From: Collinsella sp.
GTDB taxonomy: Bacteria; Actinomycetota; Coriobacteriia; Coriobacteriales; Coriobacteriaceae
Reading direction: 5' to 3'
DNA: 64,000 nucleotides
NCBI GenBank assembly: GCA_018378775.1
Contig: JAGZWV010000005.1
Location: 1 to 64,000, forward strand
Part shown: piece after piece, positions 36,294 through 45,412 of the stretch
How positions within the stretch are numbered: position 1 is the stretch's first letter
Layout of the letters: every line of letters begins with the position of its first letter
Position numbers and translations under genes: made by a program
Notes under the pieces: generated by a model
Database searches by the model: none
Seen by the model: the letters and a program-made list of their open reading frames with translations, nothing else
What the model was told of the DNA's origin: nothing

Positions 36294-37895
36294 TCACGCG
36301 CCCCCTTTCTGGACGAGCTCATCCAAGAGCTTCTCCGAAAACAGGTTGCCGCGACCCAGCTGCCCGTCGGGATCGAGCTGGAGCTTGAGCCGCGCCGACT
36401 CGACCATGGCCTCGTGACCGTACATCGTCTCTAAGAAGCCCGCCTTGATCTTGCCGACGCCGTGCTCGGCAGAAACGGCACCGCCCATAGCCGTTACCTC
36501 CGCAGCCCACTGGGCAAACAGCTCGCCACCGCGACGGTAGTCCTGCGCATCGCGCGGCAGGATGTTCACATGCAGATGGTTGTTACCGATGTGCCCCCAG
36601 GCAGCAGATTCAAGCCCGCTTTCGGCCAGTGTGCGGCGATAGAGGGCCACGACATCGGCAAGGCGTGCATTGGGCACCGACATGTCCGAACCCAGTTTGG
36701 TGATGGTGGGATCCGTGCGGCGACGCTCGTCGATAAGCATGTTGACGCTCTCGGGGACCGCATGGCGGAAGAACCGCTGACACTCGCGATCGACCTCGGT
36801 GCGCGCGACCCATGTCGCATCGTCGCGGCCACCCGCAAACTCGAGCACCCATCCCAGGTGGTACAGTTCCTCGGTCGCCTGGGCCTCGTCATCGCAGTCG
36901 AGCTCCACGTAGACACAGACCTTGGCCTCTTTGTCGAGCGCCGGCAGCGAGGCAAACGCCGTCGACTGCTCGCGCTGGCGACGTAGAATATCCAGGGCGC
37001 CAGCGTCGAAGTACTCGATGGCAGCCGCATGGGACAGGACGGGACGCATGGAATCGGTAAAGGACACGGCCTTGTCTTCGCTATCGAAAAAGCAGCTCAC
37101 ACCCCAAACGACCGCAGGCGCCGCCTGCAGGGCAATCTCGAGCTCGGTGATAACGCCGAGCGTGCCGCAAGCACCGATAAAGAGGTCGATGGCGTCCATT
37201 TCGTCCGCAACGAAATAGCCTGAGGCATTTTTTGTCTTGGGCATGGTATAGCCGGGAAGATCGAGCTCGAGAGTACGGCCCACTACCGTCACGAGCGACA
37301 GGTGGCGGCCCTGGGCAAAAGCCTCGCCGCGCTGAAGCTCAAGCAAATCGCCATCAGCCAGCGCGACGTGGAGTCCCGTGATATGTGGGCGCATGGGACC
37401 GTAGGCGTAGCTGCGGGCACCAGAGGCGTTACATGCCGCCATGCCGCCCAGACAGGCAGATGCCTCGGTGGGATCGGTGGGAAAGAACTGCTCGGGGGCC
37501 TCTTGGAACTCCTCGTAGGCCTCAAGCGATGCCTGGTCCCAACCAGCAGTCGGCAGCACCTTCTTGCTCAGCTGCTTGCGCAGCTCCGAGAGCACAACGC
37601 CCGGCTCCACGCGCAGCAGAAATTGGCCTTGTTCATCGCGGCGAAGGCCCAAGTAGCGATTCATACGGGAAGTATTGAGGATATGCCCGCCGTGGGGCAC
37701 GGCACCGGCGGCAAGGCCGGTTCGGGCGCCCTGAACCGTTACCGGGACACGCTCGGCATGGAGCTTTTCCAAAATGGCACGGACCTCGTCTTCCGTTGTC
37801 GGAAACGAGATGCTCGAGGCCTCGCCCGATGCGCGAGACTCATCGCGACCATACTCTTCGAACTCGTCGGTGAAGGGTTTGATGGTTGCAGACAC
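36294..37895 (-). CDS. FAD-linked 2-hydroxyacid (probably D-lactate) dehydrogenase, GlcD/LctD-like
   Basis: This 533-residue flavoprotein has an N-terminal PCMH FAD-binding domain (about 30-210; PVTVQGARTGLAAGAVPHGG near 52 and ACLGGMAACNASGARSYAYG near 150) and a C-terminal GlcD-type oxidase domain ending in WGHIGNNHLHVNILP and SAEHGVGKIK. It should oxidise lactate or another 2-hydroxyacid. With EtfB and ferredoxin-EtfA next to it, the set matches the A. woodii lctBCD products, where ferredoxin oxidation drives lactate oxidation with NAD. The start is GTG 37893-37895 behind GGGGGAG. No lactate permease is adjacent. Confidence 0.9.
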   Translation of the reverse strand: MSATIKPFTDEFEEYGRDESRASGEASSISFPTTEDEVRAILEKLHAERVPVTVQGARTGLAAGAVPHGGHILNTSRMNRYLGLRRDEQGQFLLRVEPGVVLSELRKQLSKKVLPTAGWDQASLEAYEEFQEAPEQFFPTDPTEASACLGGMAACNASGARSYAYGPMRPHITGLHVALADGDLLELQRGEAFAQGRHLSLVTVVGRTLELDLPGYTMPKTKNASGYFVADEMDAIDLFIGACGTLGVITELEIALQAAPAVVWGVSCFFDSEDKAVSFTDSMRPVLSHAAAIEYFDAGALDILRRQREQSTAFASLPALDKEAKVCVYVELDCDDEAQATEELYHLGWVLEFAGGRDDATWVARTEVDRECQRFFRHAVPESVNMLIDERRRTDPTITKLGSDMSVPNARLADVVALYRRTLAESGLESAAWGHIGNNHLHVNILPRDAQDYRRGGELFAQWAAEVTAMGGAVSAEHGVGKIKAGFLETMYGHEAMVESARLKLQLDPDGQLGRGNLFSEKLLDELVQKGGA

Positions 37896-38241
37896 GCGAA
37901 CTCCCCCTTTAGCTAACTACAGTGTTTGCAGGGAGATGTTACCGCATCGTTTCATCGACGTGTTCGAGACCGTCTCCATAATTGGCGATTTTTACGTTCG
38001 TGCAATTCGGCGAGCGGCTTGATTTCCTCGGCAGACGATGCTTTTGACACATATGGCCCCGCCGTCGCCGACCGCGCGATTGTCGCTTGAAAAAAGTTGG
38101 AGTATTTTTTGCCGCCTTTTACCTGCGGAGACACCAATCCGTCAAGCATTTGGTCAGCAATTGGTCAAGTAGTGGCTGATACCGTCGGCATCGACAGCCA
38201 AAACCGACAGAAGTTTTGGCCCCAGAAGCAGGGAGGTTCCC
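37896..38241. other. intergenic region between the dehydrogenase and secreted-protein genes
   Basis: These 346 bases separate divergent genes and must hold promoters for both. The middle is AT-rich, with a TTGAAAAAAG stretch near 38087 and a direct repeat TTGGTCA-GCAA-TTGGTCA near 38153. I see no clear -10/-35 pair, no terminator and no gene. Confidence 0.4.
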
Positions 38242-38538
38242 ATGGCATATTACTGGCCCCAGTACGGCATCGCCATCGAAGTCGACGACGATCCCCATCT
38301 CCTGCCTTTCGACGAAGAGGCATTCCCCGATACGACGGTCTACCACGTTACCACCGATGTGATCTGCGACCCCGAGTCGTTCTCGGCGCTCGCCCACCGC
38401 ATCGCGCATATCCACGACATCGAGCTCCCTCCCGACTTCGACGAGCTTGTCTACTCACGCCGCCTGATGCTTCACATGCTCTTTGGAGCGAACCCGTCCA
38501 CCTTTGCGCACATCTATACCGCCAAGGATGCCGCATGA
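38242..38538 (+). CDS. hypothetical protein, possible remnant of a PD-(D/E)XK endonuclease-like fold
   Basis: This 98-residue protein starts behind GGGAGG and so appears translated. Its first part, YYWPQYGIAIEVDDDPH, resembles the strand-Glu-x-Asp core of DUF559/Vsr-type nuclease folds, and VYHVTTDVICDPESFSALAHRI resembles the strand-helix that follows. The N-terminal helix of such domains is missing, so it may be truncated or repurposed. It overlaps the next gene by ATGA, which couples their translation. Function unknown. Confidence 0.6.
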   Translation: MAYYWPQYGIAIEVDDDPHLLPFDEEAFPDTTVYHVTTDVICDPESFSALAHRIAHIHDIELPPDFDELVYSRRLMLHMLFGANPSTFAHIYTAKDAA

Positions 38539-39044
38539 GCGCGAAGAAGCCACCCCACTTTGCAGGCCTGGGTCGTCGCAAGAAGCTCATCCTTGCCTGT
38601 TTGGCCATCGTCTGTGCCCTTGTCGCCGTAGGACTATACGCTTGGCAGTCGCAGCCCGTACCCGAGGCGGGCGCTTCGGTTACGACGGCCGAGGGCAAAA
38701 CGCGTCAGGAAATCCAAGATGAGCTCGACGCCATCGTCCGCGACAACATGATGACGATTTCGGTCGCACCGGTCGCTCAGCTGCAGGAGGACGGCAAGCT
38801 GCGCGTCAACGTGCAAAACGTCCAAGACAATAAATTTCCCCAGCGATTCCGCGTCATCCAAAACGACGAGACCATGTACGAATCCGGTGTGGTCGAGACC
38901 GGCAAGACAATCGAAACGTGCCCCGCCGGCGACATCAAAGAAGGCGAGGCGTACATCGAGATCCAGGCACTCGATGCCAAGACCCTCGACAGCCACGGCA
39001 ATCCGACACGTGTCAAGGTGCGGGTTGAGCAAGCCGAGAACTAG
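38535..39044 (+). CDS. membrane-anchored extracytoplasmic protein of unknown function
   Basis: This 169-residue protein has a basic start (KKPPHFAGLGRRKK), one membrane helix at about 18-37 and an extracellular part of about 130 residues predicted to be mostly beta strand (EDGKLRVNVQNVQDN, GNPTRVKVRVEQAEN). It overlaps the upstream gene by four bases. The family is not recognised. It is the first membrane component of the run of surface proteins that continues to 41430 and may assist or anchor them. Confidence 0.7.
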   Translation: MSAKKPPHFAGLGRRKKLILACLAIVCALVAVGLYAWQSQPVPEAGASVTTAEGKTRQEIQDELDAIVRDNMMTISVAPVAQLQEDGKLRVNVQNVQDNKFPQRFRVIQNDETMYESGVVETGKTIETCPAGDIKEGEAYIEIQALDAKTLDSHGNPTRVKVRVEQAEN

Positions 39045-39134
39045 CTTTTCCGGCCGACGCGGCACCGCACGCAATTCACCAGCATTCGTCCAATCATCGC
39101 GGGGACGGCCCGCGGCGAATAGAAAGGAACGACC

Positions 39135-39734
39135 ATGGACATCACCAGGAACATGAACGGAGCCAGAGCGCTCGTCGTGGGCGCAGGGCTCGCGCTCGCG
39201 CTCGCAATGGGCGCCGCCCCGACGCCAGCTATGGCAGCCGGGCGCGTTGGAACCACGAAAGTAATGGTCAGGACCGAGATCGACAACGTTGAGTTCAAAG
39301 TTCCGACGGTTATTCCCTTCGTCGCCAAGGCCGACGGCACGCTTCAGGGCCCCTCAGAAGACGCGACCACCATCGACAATCATTCGGCCTACGGCATCCA
39401 TGTCACCAACATGAAGATCGACGCCATGAACACCTGGACCATTGCTGCCGACGCCAAAGCCGGAACCGCACAGAACTCCATCGACTTTAAGGTCGGCCCC
39501 GACGGCGCACTCCAGAACGCCAGCGCCGCAACGCAGGGAACGGGCCTCGATCTTTCCAAGAATGCAGCCTTCGACATGGGCTACCAGGGCATTGCCGGTG
39601 GCACGGACAAAATTAAGCTCAAGACAAGCGGAAACGTCGCCCGCGTCACGCGCGACATCTTCCGCGTAACCGGCGAAGGCGATCAGGTTGCAACGATCAC
39701 CTGGACGGTCGAGCCCGGTGCGCACACGGCATAA
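39135..39734 (+). CDS. secreted protein of unknown function
   Basis: This 199-residue protein has a signal peptide (hydrophobic core ALVVGAGLALALAMGA, cleavage after AMA near residue 34). The mature part is probably all-beta, with FKVPTVIPFVAKADGTLQGP and NHSAYGIHVTNMKID, a pattern I associate with small coriobacterial surface proteins of unknown role. It has no sortase tail or membrane anchor, so it would be released or bound by partners. AGAAAGGAA precedes the ATG. The end overlaps the next gene by about 17 bases. Confidence 0.7.
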   Translation: MDITRNMNGARALVVGAGLALALAMGAAPTPAMAAGRVGTTKVMVRTEIDNVEFKVPTVIPFVAKADGTLQGPSEDATTIDNHSAYGIHVTNMKIDAMNTWTIAADAKAGTAQNSIDFKVGPDGALQNASAATQGTGLDLSKNAAFDMGYQGIAGGTDKIKLKTSGNVARVTRDIFRVTGEGDQVATITWTVEPGAHTA

Positions 39735-39999
39735 GGCCGTCGCCCTGGCCGCCGCCGTCAGCATCCTAGCGTTTGGGCCAGCCATGGCCTTTGCCCAGCA
39801 AGAACAGGCGCAGGCCGCCACGCAAGTGACGGTCGACCTCTCGGAGCTCGACCGCAGCGACCGCGAGGAACCGTTGGCGCAGACAGGCGACAAACGATGG
39901 CTCTTGGCAGCAGGCGCCGCAGCAGCAGGCGCGGGAACCGCCGGCCTCGGTCTGCACATCAAACACAGCCAGAAACAAAACATGAACAGGCCGCACTAA
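39718..39999 (+). CDS. short cell-wall-anchored peptide with LAQTG sortase-like motif
   Basis: The product is about 93 residues: a signal peptide (RHKAVALAAAVSILAFG, cleavage after AFA), about 30 mature residues rich in Gln, Asp and Glu, then LAQTG, a hydrophobic Ala/Gly-rich helix and a basic tail (HIKHSQK). That is a complete sortase sorting signal with LAQTG in place of LPXTG. The exposed part is too short for an enzyme; it may be an adaptor or pilin-like anchor for neighbouring secreted proteins. Start is taken as GTG 39718-39720, overlapping the previous gene; the ribosome site is weak. Confidence 0.6.
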   Translation: MRTRHKAVALAAAVSILAFGPAMAFAQQEQAQAATQVTVDLSELDRSDREEPLAQTGDKRWLLAAGAAAAGAGTAGLGLHIKHSQKQNMNRPH

Positions 40000-40017
40000 A
40001 TTAGCTAAGGAGACCCC

Positions 40018-41430
40018 ATGGCATCGAAGAACCTTTTGCCCGTCGTCGCACTCTGCGGCGCGCTCGCAACCGGAACGCCTGTCGCCGCTTGGGCGACTCC
40101 TGTCATGGCAGACTCCTTACCAGCGGCCCTAAGCTCCGCACCAAATCCGTCGAGCACCATTGCGTGCAAGCGTTTTTCGATCGCACAGGCCGCAATCTCA
40201 ACCTCGGGATGCCTTCGTCGTAATACGGACGGCTCGATAGTCGTGGATATCAATCGTTCGAACAAGGCAAACGGCTCCCAGGCGGGGTGCGCCGTCTGCA
40301 CGTGGCGCTCGGTTGTGCTCGATGCAGATGGCGATCCATGCAATTTAGAGCTGCGCATCGACATCGCTTCGGTCGATGACTCGGCGAACGGAGCGAAGGT
40401 CGCCTTCGACGGTACGTTTTTTGAGAAAGGAGGCGGTATATGTCTGGGCTGCGCCGCCGCGAATGCAGACGACACGCAGCCCACCCTCTCATTCACGGCA
40501 TTGTTGCGGATAACCAAAGCCAGCACCGACGCCGTCGCAACGGGAGAGACCCCCCTGTTGTTCTACGCCGACAATGCCGAAGGCGCCAAAATCAAAGACG
40601 ATAAGCAAAACGGGTCGCTCAGCCTTACTCGAGGGGCGAAACTCTGCCCTATCGAGATCGATGTCCAAACGCAAGACAGGCAGCACGTACTTGCCGACCC
40701 GGCGCTCCTCGAAATGGAATGGAATGGAGCTGGAGCCATCGGGGTCGCTCCCTTTGTATTGAACGAAATGGCCTTCCCATCAAAAGATGGCACCACGAAC
40801 GCAGCCATAACAGAGGAGAAAGCAGACAGCGCGCCACTGCCGACAAACGGCATCTCCGCCCCTTCAGAGGAACCGGATGAAGCTGTTATCGAGCCAAACG
40901 ATCCCCAACTCGAGGACAGCCTAGGCCTTGCGACGTCCCAAGATGTCGATGAGGGCAACTGCTGCATGCTCACCGCACTCGACCACACGACGACCGTCGA
41001 TGCAGCAAGCATCGAAGTTGCCGCGGCCAATCAACCTGTTCGCAAATCTGCCATCATTGCATTTCCGGAGTCCGTCGAGGTCGTCTTTTTGCCATCGGGT
41101 GAAATCGTGGCACCAACATTGCTCACCTTGTTAGGCGCCAAGAATACTCGGAACGAAATCAAAAAGATCACGATCGTCGACCCTGCGACCACTGCCAAGC
41201 TGCGCCTATACGCCGTTGCCCCAGATGGAAGCAAAACCTTGGAATTCGATGGCGACACGCTCCTAGCTTGGCGGCGTCTGGACATTATGGAAGATGTCTC
41301 GTACCAGATTGAACTTGAAGGGTTTGACCGCGCCCGAGATGCCGATATCATCGCCGCGGGCATCGAGTCCCCGCAACGGCTGATGACGCTACGCTTTGAA
41401 TACTATCCCTACGTTCCGACGACAACCTAG
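40018..41430 (+). CDS. large secreted protein of unknown function
   Basis: This 470-residue protein has a signal peptide (LLPVVALCGALATGTPVAAW, cleavage after ATPVMA near 31) and AAGGAGA before the ATG. The mature part has many cysteines (SGCLRRN, AGCAVCTW, GGICLGCAA, GNCCMLTA), suggesting disulphides or metal binding. Residues about 265-320 are an acidic Pro/Glu/Asp-rich linker, and the C-terminal 140 residues form a probable beta domain. No sortase tail is present. The base composition looks less GC-rich than the housekeeping genes around it. The family is not recognised. Confidence 0.7.
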   Translation: MASKNLLPVVALCGALATGTPVAAWATPVMADSLPAALSSAPNPSSTIACKRFSIAQAAISTSGCLRRNTDGSIVVDINRSNKANGSQAGCAVCTWRSVVLDADGDPCNLELRIDIASVDDSANGAKVAFDGTFFEKGGGICLGCAAANADDTQPTLSFTALLRITKASTDAVATGETPLLFYADNAEGAKIKDDKQNGSLSLTRGAKLCPIEIDVQTQDRQHVLADPALLEMEWNGAGAIGVAPFVLNEMAFPSKDGTTNAAITEEKADSAPLPTNGISAPSEEPDEAVIEPNDPQLEDSLGLATSQDVDEGNCCMLTALDHTTTVDAASIEVAAANQPVRKSAIIAFPESVEVVFLPSGEIVAPTLLTLLGAKNTRNEIKKITIVDPATTAKLRLYAVAPDGSKTLEFDGDTLLAWRRLDIMEDVSYQIELEGFDRARDADIIAAGIESPQRLMTLRFEYYPYVPTTT

Positions 41431-41548
41431 GGCTTTCCCGCTGAACGCCAGACTTAATACCACTCATATAACGTATTAGACAAGTCGCGATATGCCCTGC
41501 GTTCCATTCTGCTACGATTGCCAAGGTGGCATCAATACGGGAGGGCTC

Positions 41549-42265
41549 ATGCCAGGCTTGGGAACAATCATCAACGTTGTGCTTTTGATTGCGGGCGGTC
41601 TTTTGGGATTAGCGGGCGGCCGTTTTATCACGCCCCGTATCCAAGATACCCTTATGAAGGCGTCGGGGCTGTGCGTCCTGTTTATCGGCCTGGGCGGCAC
41701 CATGCAAAAGATGCTCGTCATCGATGGGAAAGCCCTGGCGACCACCGGCACCACCATGCTGATCGTCTCATTTGCGCTCGGCTCGCTTATCGGCGAGGCC
41801 ATCAACCTGGAGGCCGCCATCGAAAACCTCGGCGAATGGCTCAAGCGCAAGACTGGCAGCGAGGGCGATAACGAGTTTACCAACGCTTTTGTCTCGGCTT
41901 CACTCACCGTGTGTATCGGCGCCATGGCCATTGTGGGGTCAATCCAGGACGGCCTGCTCGGCGACTGGTCCACACTCGCCCTGAAGGGTGCACTGGACTG
42001 CATCATTGTCTGCACCATGACGGCCTCGCTCGGCCGCGGCTGCATCTTCTCGGCCCTGCCCGTCGCCGTGTTCCAGGGGACGATCACGCTGTTTGCCGGC
42101 GCACTCTCCCCCATCATGACCACCGCAGCCCTCGACAGTCTCTCACTCGTGGGATCCATGCTCATCTTCTGCGTCGGCGTCAACCTTATCCGATCTCAGA
42201 CCTTCCGCACGGCCAACATGCTGCCAGCCGTCGTCATTGCCGTCATCTACGCTCTCCTGTTCTAA
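41549..42265 (+). CDS. DUF554 family membrane protein
   Basis: This 238-residue protein has about seven membrane helices and the DUF554 pattern: PGLGTIINVVLLIAGGLLGL at the start, LCVLFIGLGGTMQKML near 45, GEAINLEAAIENLGEWLK near 85, FVSASLTVCIGAMAIVGSIQDG near 115 and SLVGSMLIFCVGVNLI near 205. The family is thought to be a transporter but its substrate is unknown. ATG 41549-41551 follows GGGAGG by four bases. The frame is open 19 codons further upstream without a ribosome site. Confidence 0.88.
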   Translation: MPGLGTIINVVLLIAGGLLGLAGGRFITPRIQDTLMKASGLCVLFIGLGGTMQKMLVIDGKALATTGTTMLIVSFALGSLIGEAINLEAAIENLGEWLKRKTGSEGDNEFTNAFVSASLTVCIGAMAIVGSIQDGLLGDWSTLALKGALDCIIVCTMTASLGRGCIFSALPVAVFQGTITLFAGALSPIMTTAALDSLSLVGSMLIFCVGVNLIRSQTFRTANMLPAVVIAVIYALLF

Positions 42266-42286
42266 GTCTATCTACATAGCGGTATC

Positions 42287-42316
42287 TCGAACATCTGTTT
42301 GATGCTGTGCTATGAT
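42287..42316 (+). promoter_or_regulatory. extended -10 promoter of the TerB-BrxD-helicase cassette
   Basis: TATGAT at 42311-42316 is preceded by TGC, an extended -10, with a weak TCGAAC -35 (42287-42292) at 18 bases. It lies about 40 bases before the first gene, after the DUF554 stop. Confidence 0.5.
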
Positions 42317-42354
42317 ATGAGGTCACCGACACCGTATAGGGAGAGGAGAGGGCG

Positions 42355-44115
42355 GTGGCCGACCAGGACGTCAAGATGCTCATTGAGCGCATTATGGCCG
42401 AGGCCCGGACCCATCAGTCCGCCCGCTTCTCAAACAAAATCTATGCTGACGAGCCGATTCTCAAGACCGGCCGTCAGATGCAGAACTTCCTCCCCGACCA
42501 GTACCGCAAGATGCGCAAGATATCGCGCTGGCAGGATGATCCCAAGGGCGGCGCGGGGCGTTGGCTATCAGAGGCGGAGCTTTTTTACCGCCAGGGCCTG
42601 CTGATGGCCGACTTCGAGGACGATTGTCCCTACAACGGCACCTTCAAGTCGTACTTTCCCACCTACAACGCCATGAGCGACCGACAACTGCGCGGCTACT
42701 TTACCTGGCGCGCCCAGGTGCGCCGCGGCAATATCGAGGAAACGTCTACATCCTTTGCCTTCTTATATCTCTATGAGCTGATCTGCGGCATTGGCGTAGA
42801 TGATCCGCTCGATGGCTTTGACAAGATCAAGGCCTTTTGGGATGCCTATCGCGCCTTTGAGCCCGGCATCGACCGGTTTGCACGCGTGTGGCTGCAGGAT
42901 TACGCCGTTTTCCACGGGCTCGACCCCAAGCTGCTTCGTGACTCTAAAACCGTCATGTTCGACAACGCCCTTATCGAGCTGCGACGCGCGGCTCGAGACC
43001 TTGCGCCCGCGCAGGCGCCGTCCGGTCAAACCGCTAAGCGCCGCAAAACCTCAGAGCCCACGCTCCCCCTTCCGCCTGACGAGACGCGCGAGGAGCGGCT
43101 CATGACCGCCATCAATGCACTCTCCACGTACAGCCTGAATAACTCAAGGCTCGACCGCGAGCACCATCGCGACCTGTGCCACGTGGCATGCGCCGTGTAT
43201 GTCCGCATGACCCGCTACTATGACACGCACCGAAAGACCGGCATCGTGGCGAGTTTATTTGGGGAGGAGACGGCAATGCCCTACACCATGTTTGCCTCGG
43301 CCGTATTCTTTGCGCCCGAGCGCCACGAGGACTGCGAATACCGTCTGGACCCCATCCATATCTACCGTTGCCAAAACGGTTTTTGGGAATGCATGCGGAT
43401 TCACGGCAGCAGACAAAAGAGCAGCAAACTTGGCGAGATGATGCGCGCCTGCGACCAACGCCTGCGCCTGGCCCTGGACCCTGCCCATCCCCTGAAGGAA
43501 GAAAAGGTCCCCAAATATCTGGCCAAGATTATCGATGACGAGATTGTGGCATGGCTTTCGTGGGACGCCGCACACCAGCCCGTCAAGATCGATATCGATT
43601 TGAGCCAGCTGGGGCACATTCGGAGCGCTGCCGCACAAACGCGCGAAGCGCTTTTGATCGACGAGGAACGCGAGGACGGCGCGTCCGCAGAAGCCGAGGC
43701 TACGGACTCAGGGCAACCGGAAGCCGAGCCCGTAGCCGACGCGACGGTCGAGGCGGTCGCGGCGGCTGCAGGGCAGGACGAGTCCGACGAGCCGACCATA
43801 TCCACCGAACAGTTTGGTGTCGTGGCACCGCTTCTCGCGCCGACGCCCGCGTTCGCAGCTGCTGCGCCCGCTGACGCCACGAACGAGCTCGCGCCCGCCG
43901 CAGACGCCTATCTCCGCGCGCTGCTCGAGCACAACGCAGTACAGGCGGAATCGGCGGTAGTGCAATCGAAGCAGAGCGAGGACATGCTCGTCGATACCAT
44001 CAACGAGGCGCTCTTTGACCTGGTAGGCGACACCGTAATTGAATTTAGCGCGGCAGGGCCGCAGATTATCGAGGACTACGAAGCAGACGTGAGAGGATAC
44101 CTAGACCATGAGTGA
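42355..44115 (+). CDS. TerB-N/TerB-C domain protein
   Basis: This 586-residue protein has a TerB-N domain (about residues 65-200: LFYRQGLLMADFEDD, FPTYNAMSDRQLRGYFTWR, FAFLYLYELICGIG), a middle helical region, an Ala/Glu-rich disordered linker (about 440-520) and a C-terminal TerB-C-like segment ending in YEADVRGYLDHE. TerB-N/TerB-C proteins were linked by comparative genomics to tellurite-type stress systems and predicted DNA-processing operons with ATPases and helicases. The start is GTG 42355-42357 behind GAGAGGAG. It overlaps the ATPase gene by eight bases. Likely a scaffold or sensor; no catalytic motif is seen. Confidence 0.85.
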   Translation: MADQDVKMLIERIMAEARTHQSARFSNKIYADEPILKTGRQMQNFLPDQYRKMRKISRWQDDPKGGAGRWLSEAELFYRQGLLMADFEDDCPYNGTFKSYFPTYNAMSDRQLRGYFTWRAQVRRGNIEETSTSFAFLYLYELICGIGVDDPLDGFDKIKAFWDAYRAFEPGIDRFARVWLQDYAVFHGLDPKLLRDSKTVMFDNALIELRRAARDLAPAQAPSGQTAKRRKTSEPTLPLPPDETREERLMTAINALSTYSLNNSRLDREHHRDLCHVACAVYVRMTRYYDTHRKTGIVASLFGEETAMPYTMFASAVFFAPERHEDCEYRLDPIHIYRCQNGFWECMRIHGSRQKSSKLGEMMRACDQRLRLALDPAHPLKEEKVPKYLAKIIDDEIVAWLSWDAAHQPVKIDIDLSQLGHIRSAAAQTREALLIDEEREDGASAEAEATDSGQPEAEPVADATVEAVAAAAGQDESDEPTISTEQFGVVAPLLAPTPAFAAAAPADATNELAPAADAYLRALLEHNAVQAESAVVQSKQSEDMLVDTINEALFDLVGDTVIEFSAAGPQIIEDYEADVRGYLDHE

Positions 44116-45412
44116 TACCGCATCCGCAGCACCTCGCGTGCCCAAGCGCGTCGCTGCCGTCATTCTCAACTCGCTCAAGGGCGGCGTGGTCCCGCGCATC
44201 GGCCTTCCTTACATCACCGTAGGGCGCGAGGTCGAGATCCGCGCCCTGCTCACCGATCTGAGTCTCATCGCCGACGGTGGCGCGAGCTTCCGCTTTCTGG
44301 TCGGTCGTTACGGCGCCGGCAAGAGCTTTTTGCTCCAGACGATCCGCACGCACGCCATGGGCGAGGGATTCGTCGTCGCTGATGCCGACCTGTCGCCCGA
44401 GCGCCGCCTGCAGGGCGGTCAGGGACAGGGCCTTGCCACCTACCGCGAGCTCATCCGCAATATATCGACTAAAACGCGCCCCGAGGGCGGTGCGCTCAAC
44501 CTTATCCTGGATCGTTGGGTCGCCTCGTGTGCCGACGTCGACGAGTCGGTCGTCAATGCCCAACTGGCCCCGCTCGAGGAGATGGTCCACGGCTTCGACT
44601 TCACCCGCATGCTTCGCCGCTATCGCACGGCCGTATCCGAGGGCGACGAAGAGGCCATGAGCCGCGTGACCAAATGGATCCGCGGCGAATACCGCACCAA
44701 GAGCGAGGCGCGCGCCGAGCTGGGCTCCTCAACCATCATCAGCGATGACGACTGGTACGACTACGTCAAACTCATCGCGCGTTTTTTGGTTTGCAGCGGC
44801 TACAAGGGCATGCTGGTGCTCATCGACGAGCTCGTGAATCTGTATAAGATTCCCAACGCCATCACGCGCCAGTACAACTACGAGAAAATCCTGACCATGT
44901 ACAACGACACACTTCAGGGCAAGGCGCAGTACCTGGGCATGATCATGGGCGGCACGCCGACCTCCATCGAAGACCGCCGCCGCGGCGTGTTCTCCTACGA
45001 GGCCCTGCGCAGCCGACTCGCTCAGGGCCGCTTTGCGCGCGAAGACCTTAAGGACATGCTCGCGCCCATCATCCGCCTGCAGCCACTCACCTATGAGGAG
45101 CTGCTGGTGCTCATCGAAAAACTCATGCAGATCCATGCCGGCTACTTTGGCTGGACGCCCACGCTTGCCGAAAACGACTTGGTGGACTTTCTCAAGATTG
45201 AGTTCGGCCGCGTGGGAGCCGACACGCACTTGACGCCGCGTGAGGTTATCCGTGACTTTATCGAGCTGCTCGATATCCTGTGTCAGAACCCCGATGCAAA
45301 TGTGGCCGAGCTGCTGCAAAGCGTCGGCGGCGACGCGCTGGCGCCGGCAGCCGCAACAGGCGACACCGGCACCGCAGGCGGCGACCGCAACTTCGCCGAG
45401 TTCACCATCTAA
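44108..45412 (+). CDS. brxD: BrxD-like ATP-binding protein (DUF2791)
   Basis: This 434-residue P-loop ATPase has Walker A GRYGAGKS at residues 66-73 and Walker B MLVLIDEL at 235-242, with GGTPTSIEDRRRG and LRSRLAQGRF further on. The whole layout matches the BREX ATP-binding protein BrxD of type 2-like BREX/Pgl systems, where it is paired with the helicase BrxHI. Here no PglX methylase or PglZ phosphatase accompanies it. It is translated from an overlap with the TerB gene, so the two are probably coupled. Its exact activity is unknown; an ATP-driven DNA-associated switch is the inference. Confidence 0.85.
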   Translation: MSDTASAAPRVPKRVAAVILNSLKGGVVPRIGLPYITVGREVEIRALLTDLSLIADGGASFRFLVGRYGAGKSFLLQTIRTHAMGEGFVVADADLSPERRLQGGQGQGLATYRELIRNISTKTRPEGGALNLILDRWVASCADVDESVVNAQLAPLEEMVHGFDFTRMLRRYRTAVSEGDEEAMSRVTKWIRGEYRTKSEARAELGSSTIISDDDWYDYVKLIARFLVCSGYKGMLVLIDELVNLYKIPNAITRQYNYEKILTMYNDTLQGKAQYLGMIMGGTPTSIEDRRRGVFSYEALRSRLAQGRFAREDLKDMLAPIIRLQPLTYEELLVLIEKLMQIHAGYFGWTPTLAENDLVDFLKIEFGRVGADTHLTPREVIRDFIELLDILCQNPDANVAELLQSVGGDALAPAAATGDTGTAGGDRNFAEFTI

